Origin: Acinetobacter courvalinii
GTDB lineage: Bacteria; Pseudomonadota; Gammaproteobacteria; Pseudomonadales; Moraxellaceae
DNA length: 64,000 nucleotides
Reading direction: 5' to 3'
Assembly (NCBI RefSeq): GCF_014635545.1
Contig: NZ_BMDA01000005.1
Span: 163,833-227,832 of the forward strand
A program made the position numbers and the translations under genes. Shown here one piece after another: positions 1 to 8,684 of the stretch (its first letter is position 1; each line of letters opens with the position of its first letter). The notes beneath the pieces are model-generated. The model did no database searches, was not told where the DNA came from, and saw nothing but the letters and a program-made list of their open reading frames with translations.

Positions 1-136
1 TGACGATTGTTTTTATAAATAGAATGAAGATTCACTTAAATTTGATCAAAAAAACCATATTAACGTTAAGATAAGACCGGATCAGATTGATTTGGCATGC
101 TTTTCATTGAACAAGCACAAACTTGAACTTGGCAGA

Positions 137-182
137 AATTTATCATTCCAAAAAGTTTGTTAATTTATAAAAATGATAAATT
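137..182. promoter_or_regulatory. 11-bp perfect inverted repeat upstream of leuC
   Basis: AATTTATCATT at 137-147 is repeated in inverted orientation as AATGATAAATT at 172-182, separated by 24 bases. The right arm reaches into the putative -35 element of leuC at 181-186. Seen directly. It could be a regulator site or only a hairpin in AT-rich DNA; no regulator is assigned. Confidence 0.4.
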
Positions 183-209
183 AGATTTATGTGAAGTGGT
201 TGCTATAAT
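181..209 (+). promoter_or_regulatory. leuC promoter, extended -10
   Basis: A perfect TATAAT at 204-209 is preceded by TG at 201-202 with one base between, the extended -10 pattern. TTAGAT at 181-186 lies 17 bases upstream as a weak -35. The transcript would have about a 50-base leader before the leuC start at 265. No leucine-rich leader peptide is seen, so classical attenuation is not supported. Confidence 0.6.
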
Positions 210-264
210 CAATTCAAGATAAAAAATACCCAGTCCGATGGCAAGCACGATGGAGAGCGACGAC

Positions 265-1683
265 ATGGCAGGCAAAACTTTGTACGACAAATTGTGGGAT
301 GACCATTTAGTAAAACAACGTGATGATGGTTCTAGCCTGATTTATATTGATCGTCATTTATTGCATGAAGTCACCAGTCCTCAGGCATTTGAAGGCTTAC
401 AACTTGCCGGACGCCAACCGTGGCGTTTAAGTGCCAACGTCGCAACGCCTGACCATAACGTACCGACCTCTAAAAAAGAGCGTGAACAGGGGATTGCCGG
501 CATTGAGGATGATACCTCGCGTATCCAGGTTCAGACGTTAGACGATAACTGTAAAACATTTAATATCGTTGAATTCGGTATTAATGATATCCGTCAAGGC
601 ATCGCCCATGTGGTTGGCCCAGAGCAGGGTTTGACTTTACCGGGCATGACCGTCGTGTGTGGTGACTCGCATACCGCAACGCATGGTGCCTTTGGTTGCT
701 TGGCACATGGTATAGGGACTTCAGAAGTTGAGCATGTCTTGGCAACGCAATGCTTGGTACAGAAGAAGTCGAAAAACATGTTGGTGCGTGTCGATGGCGT
801 ATTGGGCAAGGGCGTAACCTCTAAAGACGTGGTCTTGGCGATTATCGGCAAAATTGGTACTGCAGGCGGTACAGGTTATGCCATCGAGTTTGGTGGTCAG
901 GTATTCCGTGACATGTCAATCGAAGGCCGTATGACGGTATGTAATATGGCGATTGAAGCGGGCGCACGTGTGGGCATGGTAGCTGTTGATGACAAAACCA
1001 TTGCCTATGTCAAAGACCGTAACTATGCACCAACAGGCGAACAGTGGGATCAGGCGGTTGAGTACTGGAATACTTTGCATTCAGACGAAGATGCCGTATT
1101 TGATGCGGTAGTGGTATTGAATGGTGCCGAGATTGAACCGCAAGTGTCTTGGGGCACCTCACCGGAGATGGTGATCCCGGTGACACAAGCCGTGCCGACT
1201 TTAGAGCAAGCTAAAGATGAGGTACAACGCAATGACTGGACCCGTGCTTATCAATATATGGGTTTAACCGCTGGACAAGCCTTGGCTGATATCCAGTTGG
1301 ATCGCGTCTTTATCGGTTCGTGTACCAATTCGCGGATTGAAGATATCCGTGCGGCTGCCGACGTGGTAAAAGGACGTAAAGTGGCGGCGAGTATCAAGCA
1401 GGCCATGATCGTCCCGGGTTCTGGCTTGGTGAAACAGCAGGCGGAACAAGAAGGTTTGGATCAGATTTTCTTGGAAGCAGGCTTTGAATGGCGTGAACCT
1501 GGTTGTTCAATGTGCTTAGCGATGAATGCTGATAAATTGCAACCGGGTGAGCATTGTGCCTCGACTTCAAACCGTAACTTTGAAGGCCGTCAGGGCAATG
1601 GTGGACGTACGCATTTGGTCAGTCCGGCCATGGCGGCTGCGGCAGCAATCGCAGGCCATTTTGTTGATGTTCGGACATTTTAA
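265..1683 (+). CDS. leuC: 3-isopropylmalate dehydratase large subunit
   Basis: LeuC pairs with LeuD in the cytoplasm to isomerise 2-isopropylmalate to 3-isopropylmalate in leucine synthesis, using a [4Fe-4S] cluster. The 472-residue product has the usual family length. The aconitase-type signature [13 protein letters not shown] lies near residue 132, and the three cluster cysteines are in GSCTNSR (about C353) and PGCSMC (about C414 and C417). In-frame ATGs exist at 238 and 250, but 265 is preferred: GGAG at 251-254 is well spaced, and the product then begins [11 protein letters not shown] as in relatives. It is first in a leuC-leuD-lipoprotein-leuB operon. leuA is not in the window. Confidence 0.97.
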   Translation: MAGKTLYDKLWDDHLVKQRDDGSSLIYIDRHLLHEVTSPQAFEGLQLAGRQPWRLSANVATPDHNVPTSKKEREQGIAGIEDDTSRIQVQTLDDNCKTFNIVEFGINDIRQGIAHVVGPEQGLTLPGMTVVCGDSHTATHGAFGCLAHGIGTSEVEHVLATQCLVQKKSKNMLVRVDGVLGKGVTSKDVVLAIIGKIGTAGGTGYAIEFGGQVFRDMSIEGRMTVCNMAIEAGARVGMVAVDDKTIAYVKDRNYAPTGEQWDQAVEYWNTLHSDEDAVFDAVVVLNGAEIEPQVSWGTSPEMVIPVTQAVPTLEQAKDEVQRNDWTRAYQYMGLTAGQALADIQLDRVFIGSCTNSRIEDIRAAADVVKGRKVAASIKQAMIVPGSGLVKQQAEQEGLDQIFLEAGFEWREPGCSMCLAMNADKLQPGEHCASTSNRNFEGRQGNGGRTHLVSPAMAAAAAIAGHFVDVRTF

Positions 1684-1700
1684 TTAAAGCCTTTATACCC

Positions 1701-1768
1701 CCTCATCCCAACCTTCTCCCAAAGGGAGAAGGAATTTCCTCTCCTTTAAGGAGAGGGTTAGGGAGAGG
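1701..1768. repeat. REP-like compound palindrome between leuC and leuD
   Basis: Two hairpins stand in tandem: CCTTCTCCC/GGGAGAAGG (1712-1720 and 1724-1732) and CCTCTCCTT/AAGGAGAGG (1738-1746 and 1748-1756). Flanking them, CCTCATCCCAACC at 1701-1713 pairs with GGTTAGGGAGAGG at 1756-1768 with two mismatches, so the whole element can fold as one branched structure. It resembles the C/T-rich REP-type intergenic repeats common in gammaproteobacteria. As it lies inside the operon it could affect leuC mRNA stability or leuD expression. Confidence 0.7.
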
Positions 1769-1792
1769 TTACAGATTTTCTAGGGAACAATC

Positions 1793-2443
1793 ATGAAAAA
1801 ATATACTGTAGAGCAAGGTATTGTTGCACCTTTAGATCGTGCCAATGTCGATACCGACTTGATTATTCCAAAACAGTTTTTGAAATCAATCAAACGGACA
1901 GGTTTTGGTGACAATTTATTTGATGAATTGCGTTATCTGGATGAAGGCTATTTGGGGCAGGACATTAGCAAGCGTCCAAAAAATCCTGATTTCGTGTTAA
2001 ACAAGCCGCGTTATCAAGGTTCGAGCATCTTATTGGCACGGACCAATTTCGGTTGTGGCTCAAGTCGTGAGCATGCGCCGTGGGCATTGAGTGAATATGG
2101 CTTCCGTACCGTGATTGCGCCAAGCTTTGCCGATATTTTCTTTAATAACTGCTTTAAAAATGGCATGTTGCCTGTGATCTTGTCTGAACAGATTGTGGAT
2201 CAGTTATTTAAGGAATGTGCTGAAACCGAAGGGTATCAGTTAACCATTGATCTGGATGCACAGGAAGTTCGTACGCCATCAGGTCAGGCATTTAAATTTG
2301 AAGTTGATCCATTCCGTAAACATTGTTTATTGAATGGTCTGGATGATATCGGCTTAACCTTACAGGTTGCAGACGATATTCGTGCCTATGAAGCGAAAGC
2401 CAAACAGGCGCGTCCTTGGGTGTTTCAGGACATTCAGGCTTAA
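1793..2443 (+). CDS. leuD: 3-isopropylmalate dehydratase small subunit
   Basis: LeuD is the small swivelling subunit that completes the isopropylmalate isomerase active site with LeuC. The 216-residue length is normal. The substrate-recognition loop [13 protein letters not shown] is at residues 87-99, and [11 protein letters not shown] near residue 20 is typical of LeuD. It starts 109 bases after leuC, the gap being filled by the REP-like palindrome; AGGGAACA upstream of the ATG supplies the ribosome site. Part of the leucine operon. Confidence 0.97.
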   Translation: MKKYTVEQGIVAPLDRANVDTDLIIPKQFLKSIKRTGFGDNLFDELRYLDEGYLGQDISKRPKNPDFVLNKPRYQGSSILLARTNFGCGSSREHAPWALSEYGFRTVIAPSFADIFFNNCFKNGMLPVILSEQIVDQLFKECAETEGYQLTIDLDAQEVRTPSGQAFKFEVDPFRKHCLLNGLDDIGLTLQVADDIRAYEAKAKQARPWVFQDIQA

Positions 2444-2578
2444 GTTGAGTGGACGAAATTACACTTCGTCTTGGACATTTTTAACATAGCCATAGCGCAG
2501 ACATTGAACTCTTGTTAACATGCTAGCGACTAATTTTTTGCTTCCATGTTAACAAGGCATGAGGACTGGGCTTGAATA

Positions 2579-3157
2579 ATGAGAAGAAGACTCGCTCGCA
2601 GTATTTTACTGTGTCTATGTGTTGGTACGACCTTAACCGCGTGTCAAAATGCACCGAACGTGGTCGATCAGGTTCGTATTGCACAGAACATGCTGGAAAG
2701 TAAGGCGGACAACACAACTTTATATTGTTCGGGCGTTGAGAATTGTGAGTTTGAACGAATTGGAGATATTGCCGTGATCGATGCAAAGACTCACCGGATC
2801 AGCCAGCAGGCGATGGGACGGGGGATTGTACGATTGCATGGTTCGGTATTCAGCCGAAAACAGCAGGTGTATTTAAGTGTACCTGCCAAGCAATATGAAG
2901 TGGTTATTCGTTTCTATCCTATTTCTCCAGATCGCGCAGAAACTTTCCATGTCATTCATGCATTCAAACCGCATGTGCGCTATACCTTTAAAATGTATCG
3001 AGACAGAACACATCGCTCATCGGGCAGTTTACTCAACGTTTCTGTACCTGATCCGCTATGTGTAGATTTACAGCAAGAGCAACATACCATTCGCCGTTTC
3101 TGTCGTCCTTTTGACGTGAGTACAGGTCTGGGCGAGTTTGTTGAGAAAAAGGTTTAA
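2579..3157 (+). CDS. putative lipoprotein within the leucine operon
   Basis: Unrecognised 192-residue protein. The start has basic residues, a hydrophobic stretch and the lipobox LTAC with Cys at residue 22, so it should be an exported lipoprotein. The mature part has several cysteines, including CSGVENCEF near residue 50 and three near the C-terminus, suggesting disulfides in the periplasm. It sits in the same direction between leuD (135 bases upstream) and leuB (46 bases downstream), so it is probably co-transcribed. Nothing visible links it to leucine metabolism; the position may simply be an ancestral arrangement. Function unknown. Confidence 0.8.
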   Translation: MRRRLARSILLCLCVGTTLTACQNAPNVVDQVRIAQNMLESKADNTTLYCSGVENCEFERIGDIAVIDAKTHRISQQAMGRGIVRLHGSVFSRKQQVYLSVPAKQYEVVIRFYPISPDRAETFHVIHAFKPHVRYTFKMYRDRTHRSSGSLLNVSVPDPLCVDLQQEQHTIRRFCRPFDVSTGLGEFVEKKV

Positions 3158-3203
3158 TCGGCTCGCAGTGGCAATACTGCTTATATGAAAACTGGAAAAG
3201 TAG

Positions 3204-4283
3204 ATGTCTAAACATATTTTAATTTTAGCGGGTGATGGCATTGGTCCTGAAATCGTAGCTGCAGCAGAACAGGTTTTAACCAAGGTCAATGATAAATTTA
3301 ATCTAGGTTTGACATGGGAACATGGTTTACTGGGTGGCTCAGCCATTGATGCACATGGCGAGCCGTATCCGGCTGTGACCAGTGAACAGGCAAAACAAGC
3401 CGATGCCATTCTACTGGGGGCGGTGGGTGGACCTAAATGGGACACGATCGAGCGCGCAATCCGTCCTGAACGCGGTTTATTGAAAATCCGTAGTGAATTA
3501 AATTTATTCGCCAACCTGCGTCCAGCCATTCTATATCCGCAATTGGCCGATGCTTCGAGTTTAAAGCCAGAAATTGTTGCAGGTCTGGATATTCTCATCG
3601 TTCGTGAATTAACGGGCGGGATTTATTTTGGTCAGCCGCGTGGTATTCGTGAACTGGAAAATGGTGAGAAACAGGGTTATAACACTGACGTTTACTCAGA
3701 AAGCGAAATCAAGCGTATTGCTAAGGTTGCTTTTGAACTGGCGGGATTACGCGGCGGCAAAGTATGTTCGGTCGATAAAGCCAACGTACTTGAAGTGACT
3801 GAGTTGTGGAAGCAAACGGTGACTGATTTACAGCAAGCCCACTATTCAAATATCCAGTTATCGCACATGTATGTGGATAATGCTGCGATGCAGCTGGTGC
3901 GTGCACCAAAGCAATTTGATGTCATCGTTACCGGTAATCTGTTCGGCGATATTTTGTCTGACGAAGCAGCAATGTTGACGGGATCAATCGGCATGTTGCC
4001 TTCGGCTTCTCTAGATGAAAATGGCAAAGGCATGTATGAACCGTGCCATGGCTCTGCACCTGATATCGCAGGACAGAACATTGCCAATCCATTGGCGACG
4101 GTACTGTCCGTTGCGATGATGTTGCGTTATACCTTCCGTGAAGAAGCCGCTGCTAAGGCAATTGAAGATGCCGTTGGTCAGGTGCTGGATCAAGGTTTAC
4201 GTACTGCTGACATTATGTCTGAAGGCATGACCAAAGTGGGTACGGATGCGATGGGTGCAGCGGTTGTTTCAGCGCTGAACTAA
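3204..4283 (+). CDS. leuB: 3-isopropylmalate dehydrogenase
   Basis: LeuB oxidises and decarboxylates 3-isopropylmalate with NAD to 2-ketoisocaproate, the last dedicated step before transamination to leucine. The 359-residue length matches the family. The substrate loop [14 protein letters not shown] is at about 134-147, and the dehydrogenase signature [19 protein letters not shown] is near residue 245. It closes the leucine operon and is followed by a strong terminator at 4301. Confidence 0.97.
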   Translation: MSKHILILAGDGIGPEIVAAAEQVLTKVNDKFNLGLTWEHGLLGGSAIDAHGEPYPAVTSEQAKQADAILLGAVGGPKWDTIERAIRPERGLLKIRSELNLFANLRPAILYPQLADASSLKPEIVAGLDILIVRELTGGIYFGQPRGIRELENGEKQGYNTDVYSESEIKRIAKVAFELAGLRGGKVCSVDKANVLEVTELWKQTVTDLQQAHYSNIQLSHMYVDNAAMQLVRAPKQFDVIVTGNLFGDILSDEAAMLTGSIGMLPSASLDENGKGMYEPCHGSAPDIAGQNIANPLATVLSVAMMLRYTFREEAAAKAIEDAVGQVLDQGLRTADIMSEGMTKVGTDAMGAAVVSALN

Positions 4284-4300
4284 GCGGTATTGAAAGTAAA

Positions 4301-4326
4301 AACGCAGCAATGGCTGCGTTTTTTTA
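4301..4326 (+). terminator. intrinsic terminator of the leu operon
   Basis: Perfect 8-bp stem AACGCAGC/GCTGCGTT with loop AATG, followed by a run of T. Confidence 0.9.
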
Positions 4327-4335
4327 TTGTGGAAA

Positions 4336-4746
4336 TTAGCAGGCCTTACCTTCATAACGGATAGCACGGGCGATTTGCTGCTGATCCAGCTCGAAAATAA
4401 TATGACAATAGAAATTTACGTCATAAGATTGCTGACTGGTTGAGATCGATCCTAATCGTACCGAGCCACTGGTCGGTGAACTCGGATCTCCATAAGCCTG
4501 TGCAACGGGGACCGGGATATTGATGGGGCGCAGCACAGTAAACACTAGGCTCTCTTTGCTTCGCTGGGGTTGTTTTAAGGTCTGGAAGCCTAAACTTCGC
4601 AAGTTCAGGTTCTGCTGGATCTGGTCGGCGGATTGGCCCACATAGGGCTGTAAATAGTCTTGCAGTTGCACGGATCGCCATCCTGGGGTTGCACATCCTG
4701 ATAAGCCCAGCATGAAAGCAGTCAGATAGAGTTTATAATTTGCCAT
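4336..4746 (-). CDS. small putative lipoprotein
   Basis: Unrecognised 136-residue protein. The N-terminus is a lipoprotein signal with lipobox LSGC (Cys at about 18). The mature region has QSADQIQQNLNL, then a stretch VLRPINIPVPVAQAYGDP and two cysteines (CHIIFEL and the final residue Cys136), hinting at a disulfide. The QSADQIQQNL segment recalls small outer-membrane lipoproteins of the SmpA/OmlA style, but the resemblance is too short to name a family. It is transcribed away from the LprI-like gene to its right and converges on leuB. Confidence 0.75.
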   Translation of the reverse strand: MANYKLYLTAFMLGLSGCATPGWRSVQLQDYLQPYVGQSADQIQQNLNLRSLGFQTLKQPQRSKESLVFTVLRPINIPVPVAQAYGDPSSPTSGSVRLGSISTSQQSYDVNFYCHIIFELDQQQIARAIRYEGKAC

Positions 4747-4897
4747 GTTATTTTCCTGAATGATTCGGCATCCTTTCTGTTCTCATCATAGCGTGGATAA
4801 AGACAAAAATGTACAAACTTGTCTACTTTTGGGTAATATTAAACAGCGTCAAAATATGCTTAGATGGGCCCGAAAGTTAAAAGATGTGGAAAGTTTC

Positions 4898-5269
4898 ATG
4901 CACAGGTTGATATTCGGATTGATAGGTAGTGTGATGGCGACACTAAGTTATGCGGATAATTGTGATAAAACACGTGATGGTTATGATGATGTTTTCTGTA
5001 CCAATAAAGTCTATCTGAGTGCAGATACGGACTTAAATAAAAACTATCAGCTATTACGCAAATACCTGAATGAAACCCAACAAAAAATTTTGAAGAAATC
5101 CCAACTGGCATGGATCCGTTATCGCGATGTCGAGTGTAGTGAGGACCTGAAGAGCGTGGCGAATATTCAATGTCGTTTAAGCATGACCCAAGAGCGCAAC
5201 AACTGGCTACAAGAGCGCCTGCGTGAATGTGAAGCGGGCGCATGTAAGACCACGCGTCTGAGTGAATAA
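4898..5269 (+). CDS. LprI-family (DUF1311) periplasmic protein
   Basis: A 123-residue exported protein. Residues 1-20 form a signal peptide ending near SYA-DN. The rest matches the DUF1311/lysozyme-inhibitor LprI pattern: C..T...YDDVFC near the start, then LNKNYQLL, KKSQLAWIRYRDVEC, and a C-terminal MTQERNNWLQERL with paired cysteines. Members of the family are periplasmic; some inhibit lysozyme, which is not proven here. ATG 4898 is chosen over upstream in-frame starts because GGAAAG precedes it and the signal peptide begins there. Confidence 0.8.
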   Translation: MHRLIFGLIGSVMATLSYADNCDKTRDGYDDVFCTNKVYLSADTDLNKNYQLLRKYLNETQQKILKKSQLAWIRYRDVECSEDLKSVANIQCRLSMTQERNNWLQERLRECEAGACKTTRLSE

Positions 5270-5290
5270 ACAAATCCCCGGATATAAAAA

Positions 5291-5316
5291 AAGCCACATC
5301 AAATGTGGCTTTTTTG
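5291..5316. terminator. bidirectional intrinsic terminator
   Basis: Perfect 9-bp stem AAGCCACAT/ATGTGGCTT with loop CAA, flanked by A-run and T-run, placed between the convergent LprI-like gene and infA. Confidence 0.9.
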
Positions 5317-5332
5317 CATTCACTAATCTGAC

Positions 5333-5554
5333 TTAGCGTGCACGATAAGTGATACGACCCTTGGTTAAATCATAAGGTGTCATTTCAACTTTTACACTGT
5401 CACCTGTCAAAATACGAATATAGTGTTTACGCATTTTACCAGAAATGTGAGCAATAACTTCGTGACCGTTTTCTAAACGTACACGGAACATCGTATTAGG
5501 AAGCGTTTCGGTGACAACGCCTTCGAACTCAATGAGTTCCTCTTTATTGGCCAT
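5333..5554 (-). CDS. infA: translation initiation factor IF-1
   Basis: IF-1 binds the ribosomal A site on the 30S subunit and aids initiation with IF-2 and IF-3. The 73-residue product is full length, with the S1-like OB fold pattern [36 protein letters not shown] and the end [12 protein letters not shown]. Single gene, ending 22 bases from the bidirectional terminator; the 230-base gap to its right separates it from the divergent AraC-type gene. Confidence 0.98.
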   Translation of the reverse strand: MANKEELIEFEGVVTETLPNTMFRVRLENGHEVIAHISGKMRKHYIRILTGDSVKVEMTPYDLTKGRITYRAR

Positions 5555-5784
5555 AGCCTACCTGATGATCAAATTGGGAAGGCGCAAATTATAGTCAATT
5601 TATTTAAAATTTACAAGATCAAGTCGCGGTAAGGCTGTCACATATTAACCGAAAGAAACTGTCGGACAATTTAGGATTTTTTTTAACAAAATAAGCAGAA
5701 TATTGTTGTCAGTTTGGTCAATCAACGTTAATCTAAAATTGTTGTTCATTGTCATAATAACGTATCTACAGGGAAGGGCACTGC

Positions 5785-6792
5785 GTGGGTCAGCTAACAG
5801 ATGCATCAGTTGTATTGCGCTTTGGTTATCAGGCAATTCGTAAAGCAGGATTACCAACCGAAGAGATTTTAACAAAAGCCGGCGTGGCACTAAATCAGGT
5901 TGATACCAATGCGAGAACGCCCCTGAGTGCACAAAATGCCTTCTGGATTGCGGCACAGGACGTGAGTAAGGATCCGGATATCGGATTGCACCTAGGCGAG
6001 CATTTGCCTTTGTACCGTGGTCAGGTGATTGAACACCTTTTTATCAGTAGTGAAACTTTTGGTGAAGGATTAAAGCGCGCTTTAGCCTACCAGCGTCTGA
6101 TTAGTGATGCCTTTGATGCCAAGCTGATTATTGAAGATGGCCGCTGCTATTTGACCAATGGCGAACAGTTCTGGCCGGATAATTTGGTCAATCGCCATTT
6201 TTCCGAATGTGCCATGTCCGGCATTTTACGTTTCTTTAAATTTATTACCGAAGGGCAGTTTGAGCCAATCTACATTGATTTTAATTTCAGTGAAGGTGCT
6301 GCTGATGATGAATATTTCAGGGTCTATGGTTGCCCAGTCAGCTTAGGACAAAAAGAAACACGTCTTTATTTTGATGCTGCCGTGCTGGACTATCCATTGT
6401 GGCAAGCTGAGCCAGAATTATTGCAATTGCATGAGCAACTGGCGATTGAAAAATTACAGGAACTGGCGCGATACGATCTGGTCGGTGAAGTGCGCCGTGC
6501 CATTGGCTCAACCTTGGAAAGTGGTGAAACGACACTAGAAACGGTTGCGGCACAATTGAATATCACGCCGCGTCGCTTAAGAACGCAATTGAGTGAAGCC
6601 AATACCAGCTTCCAGCAAATTCTTTCTGACTATCGCTGTCGTCTGGCGAAAAAACTTTTGGCGAATACCAGTGAAAGTGTGGAACGTATTGTGTATTTAA
6701 CCGGTTTTTCTGAGCCAAGTACGTTCTATCGGGCGTTTAAGCGTTGGACCAATGAAACTCCTGTTGAATATCGTAAGCGTAAACAGCGTTAA
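5785..6792 (+). CDS. AraC-family transcriptional regulator
   Basis: A 335-residue regulator with an N-terminal arabinose-binding-type sensor domain (PF12625 style, about 15-205) and a C-terminal AraC double helix-turn-helix. The first HTH lies around TLETVAAQLNITPRRLRTQL (about 253-272) and the second around VERIVYLTGFSEPSTFYRAFKRW (about 300-322). The GTG start at 5785 follows GGGAAGGG. It is a lone gene, divergent from infA, and the ligand and targets cannot be read from context. OruR/ArgR-like and fatty-acid or ornithine regulators share this layout. Confidence 0.88.
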   Translation: MGQLTDASVVLRFGYQAIRKAGLPTEEILTKAGVALNQVDTNARTPLSAQNAFWIAAQDVSKDPDIGLHLGEHLPLYRGQVIEHLFISSETFGEGLKRALAYQRLISDAFDAKLIIEDGRCYLTNGEQFWPDNLVNRHFSECAMSGILRFFKFITEGQFEPIYIDFNFSEGAADDEYFRVYGCPVSLGQKETRLYFDAAVLDYPLWQAEPELLQLHEQLAIEKLQELARYDLVGEVRRAIGSTLESGETTLETVAAQLNITPRRLRTQLSEANTSFQQILSDYRCRLAKKLLANTSESVERIVYLTGFSEPSTFYRAFKRWTNETPVEYRKRKQR

Positions 6793-6809
6793 TTTCTTTA
6801 AAATGAAAA

Positions 6810-6841
6810 AAGCCTGATCAAATCGATCAGGCTTTTTTATT
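6810..6841 (+). terminator. intrinsic terminator
   Basis: Perfect 10-bp stem AAGCCTGATC/GATCAGGCTT with a 5-base loop and T-run, after the AraC-type gene. An A-run on the left makes it usable for truA too. Confidence 0.9.
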
Positions 6842-6858
6842 TGTTCATGGATTTTGAA

Positions 6859-7656
6859 TTAATCCGGTAAATTGAGCCACTGCGGGCCTAAAGGCATGTT
6901 CGGTAATTCAAACTCATCTGGATAATAGGCCTGAATAAAATAAAGACCATCGGAAGGGGCGGTAATTCCGGCAGCAGTACGGTCTTCTGCAGCAAACATG
7001 GTATCGATATGATCGATGTCATACATGCCTTGACCGATTTCAAGCAGGCAGCCCATGATGTTGCGTACCATATGATGTAAAAAACCATCTGCCTGAATGT
7101 CGAGTACCAGATAACGGCCATGCTCAAACAGGCGACAATGCTTGACGTGACGTACCGGTTGATTTGACTGACAGGCTGCCGCACGGAAGGTTTCGAAATT
7201 ATGGGTGCCTTCAAACTTGGATGCAGCCGTAATCATTTTCTGGACATCAAGCGTTTGATAGAGATGCGTAACTTGCTTGTACAGCAACGCCGGGCGAGTC
7301 GGGGCGTTATACACCACATAACGATAACGACGTGCCACCGCCTTAAAACGCGCATGGAAATTTTCATCCATGCATTTAATCCACTGAATCGAAATATCTT
7401 TGGGTAGTTGACTGTTGGCCCCACGAATCCAGCCTTGTTCCGGACGGATCGCGTCGGTATCAAAATGCGCCACCATATTGGTTGCATGCACACCGGCATC
7501 GGTACGGCCCGCGCCATGCAACACGATCGGTTGATTGGCAATACGACTCAGCACTTTTTCAATGGTTTCCTGCACAGTGACAACGCCAGCCTGTTGGGTT
7601 TGCCAACCACGGTATTGAGTACCGCAAAATTCAATACCTATTGCATAACGTTGCAT
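6859..7656 (-). CDS. truA: tRNA pseudouridine(38-40) synthase
   Basis: TruA isomerises uridines 38-40 of the anticodon stem-loop of many tRNAs. The 265-residue protein carries the catalytic aspartate in GRTDAGVHA (D53) and the conserved GFLHHMVRNIMG segment about residue 195. It lies 15 bases downstream of the asparaginase gene on the same strand. In Pseudomonas truA directly follows fimV; here an asparaginase gene is inserted between them. Confidence 0.97.
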   Translation of the reverse strand: MQRYAIGIEFCGTQYRGWQTQQAGVVTVQETIEKVLSRIANQPIVLHGAGRTDAGVHATNMVAHFDTDAIRPEQGWIRGANSQLPKDISIQWIKCMDENFHARFKAVARRYRYVVYNAPTRPALLYKQVTHLYQTLDVQKMITAASKFEGTHNFETFRAAACQSNQPVRHVKHCRLFEHGRYLVLDIQADGFLHHMVRNIMGCLLEIGQGMYDIDHIDTMFAAEDRTAAGITAPSDGLYFIQAYYPDEFELPNMPLGPQWLNLPD

Positions 7657-7671
7657 GTTCTCACCTCAATA

Positions 7672-8640
7672 TTAGTGTTGCTGCCAATGTTCGAACCATT
7701 GTTCGTGGGTCGGGTATTTTAAATACATTTGCAGGGCTTTTGCATATAAATCGGCATGGCTATGGCAATCATTGACCAAAACTTTGGCAGATTGAATCCA
7801 TGAACTGACGGCATAACGCTGATCCAGCTGCCCGAAGGTAACCTGTGTACTAATAATCGGCAGACATTGCTGCTGATAAAGTGTTTCGAATAACCCAAGG
7901 ATTTCATCATTGACGGCAATATTGCCTGTTCCGAAACCTTGTAAAACCAGAAAATTGGGTGGCGCAAGCGCAAGATTTTTTAACTGCGTGACCAGTTGTT
8001 CTTTGGCAATCGGCTGTAACATCAGATTGAGTATGTTCAGTTGCGCTGCTTTTTCGATATGGTCATTGTGGATCACAAAAGCATCAGCGGTGGTCTGGCA
8101 ACTTTGTTCTGCCTTGATCCCGACAAAAGCATCCAGCTCGGTGGTATGGGCTTTTAGCGTGGTTTGGGCATGGAAGATTTGTTGATGAAAGGCCAGATAA
8201 ACACCGCTTGGTAGGCTCAGTACCTGCTCTAGGGCCAGGTATAAATTGCCGATTGCATCGGTAAATTCACGGGTATCGTTACCTTCAATATTCAGTAATG
8301 GATATTGACTGCCGGTAATAATGGCATGGCAAGAATGGCCTAAGAAGCGTGCCAGTGTGGCTGCCGCATAACTGAGCGTATCGGTTCCGTGAATAATCAC
8401 GAAATGCTGGAAGCTATTCAGTTGGAGTTGCTGGATTTGTTGGACCAGTTGCAGCCAGTCGGATGCTGTGCAGGCGCTGCTATCTTTAATACTGGGTGCA
8501 GCGAAGCATTCGACCTGTAAATGCGGTGGGATCACCTTGCCGAGTAGCGGTAAAAAGTCCTGTTCCGGCATTGGCATTAACGGTTCGCCAATACAGCCAA
8601 AAGTCCCACCCATATAGATTAAAGCGATTTTTTTCATCAT
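7672..8640 (-). CDS. asparaginase-family amidohydrolase
   Basis: A 322-residue member of the bacterial-type L-asparaginase/glutaminase family, hydrolysing asparagine to aspartate and ammonia. The nucleophile motif is MGGTFGCIG (T13), a variant of the usual TGGTI, and the second catalytic motif HGTDTL is at 84-89. No signal peptide, so cytoplasmic. The start is odd: the ATG at 8640 abuts the T-run of the terminator of the upstream gene and shows no Shine-Dalgarno sequence; the next codon is also ATG. Substrate preference (Asn, Gln or another amide) cannot be settled by reading. Confidence 0.85.
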   Translation of the reverse strand: MMKKIALIYMGGTFGCIGEPLMPMPEQDFLPLLGKVIPPHLQVECFAAPSIKDSSACTASDWLQLVQQIQQLQLNSFQHFVIIHGTDTLSYAAATLARFLGHSCHAIITGSQYPLLNIEGNDTREFTDAIGNLYLALEQVLSLPSGVYLAFHQQIFHAQTTLKAHTTELDAFVGIKAEQSCQTTADAFVIHNDHIEKAAQLNILNLMLQPIAKEQLVTQLKNLALAPPNFLVLQGFGTGNIAVNDEILGLFETLYQQQCLPIISTQVTFGQLDQRYAVSSWIQSAKVLVNDCHSHADLYAKALQMYLKYPTHEQWFEHWQQH

Positions 8641-8666
8641 AAAAAAAGCAGTCTTAGAGACTGCTT
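8641..8666 (-). terminator. terminator abutting the asparaginase start
   Basis: On the minus strand, perfect 9-bp stem AAGCAGTCT/AGACTGCTT with loop CTA is followed by seven T and then directly by the ATG at 8640. Confidence 0.8.
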
Positions 8667-8684
8667 ATATTAGACTGATCAAAT

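Noticed and set aside
594-851. Small open frames on the strand opposite leuC, and many similar ones elsewhere
   Set aside because: They lie inside clear genes, have no family signature or ribosome site, and are read as chance frames of the coding strand.
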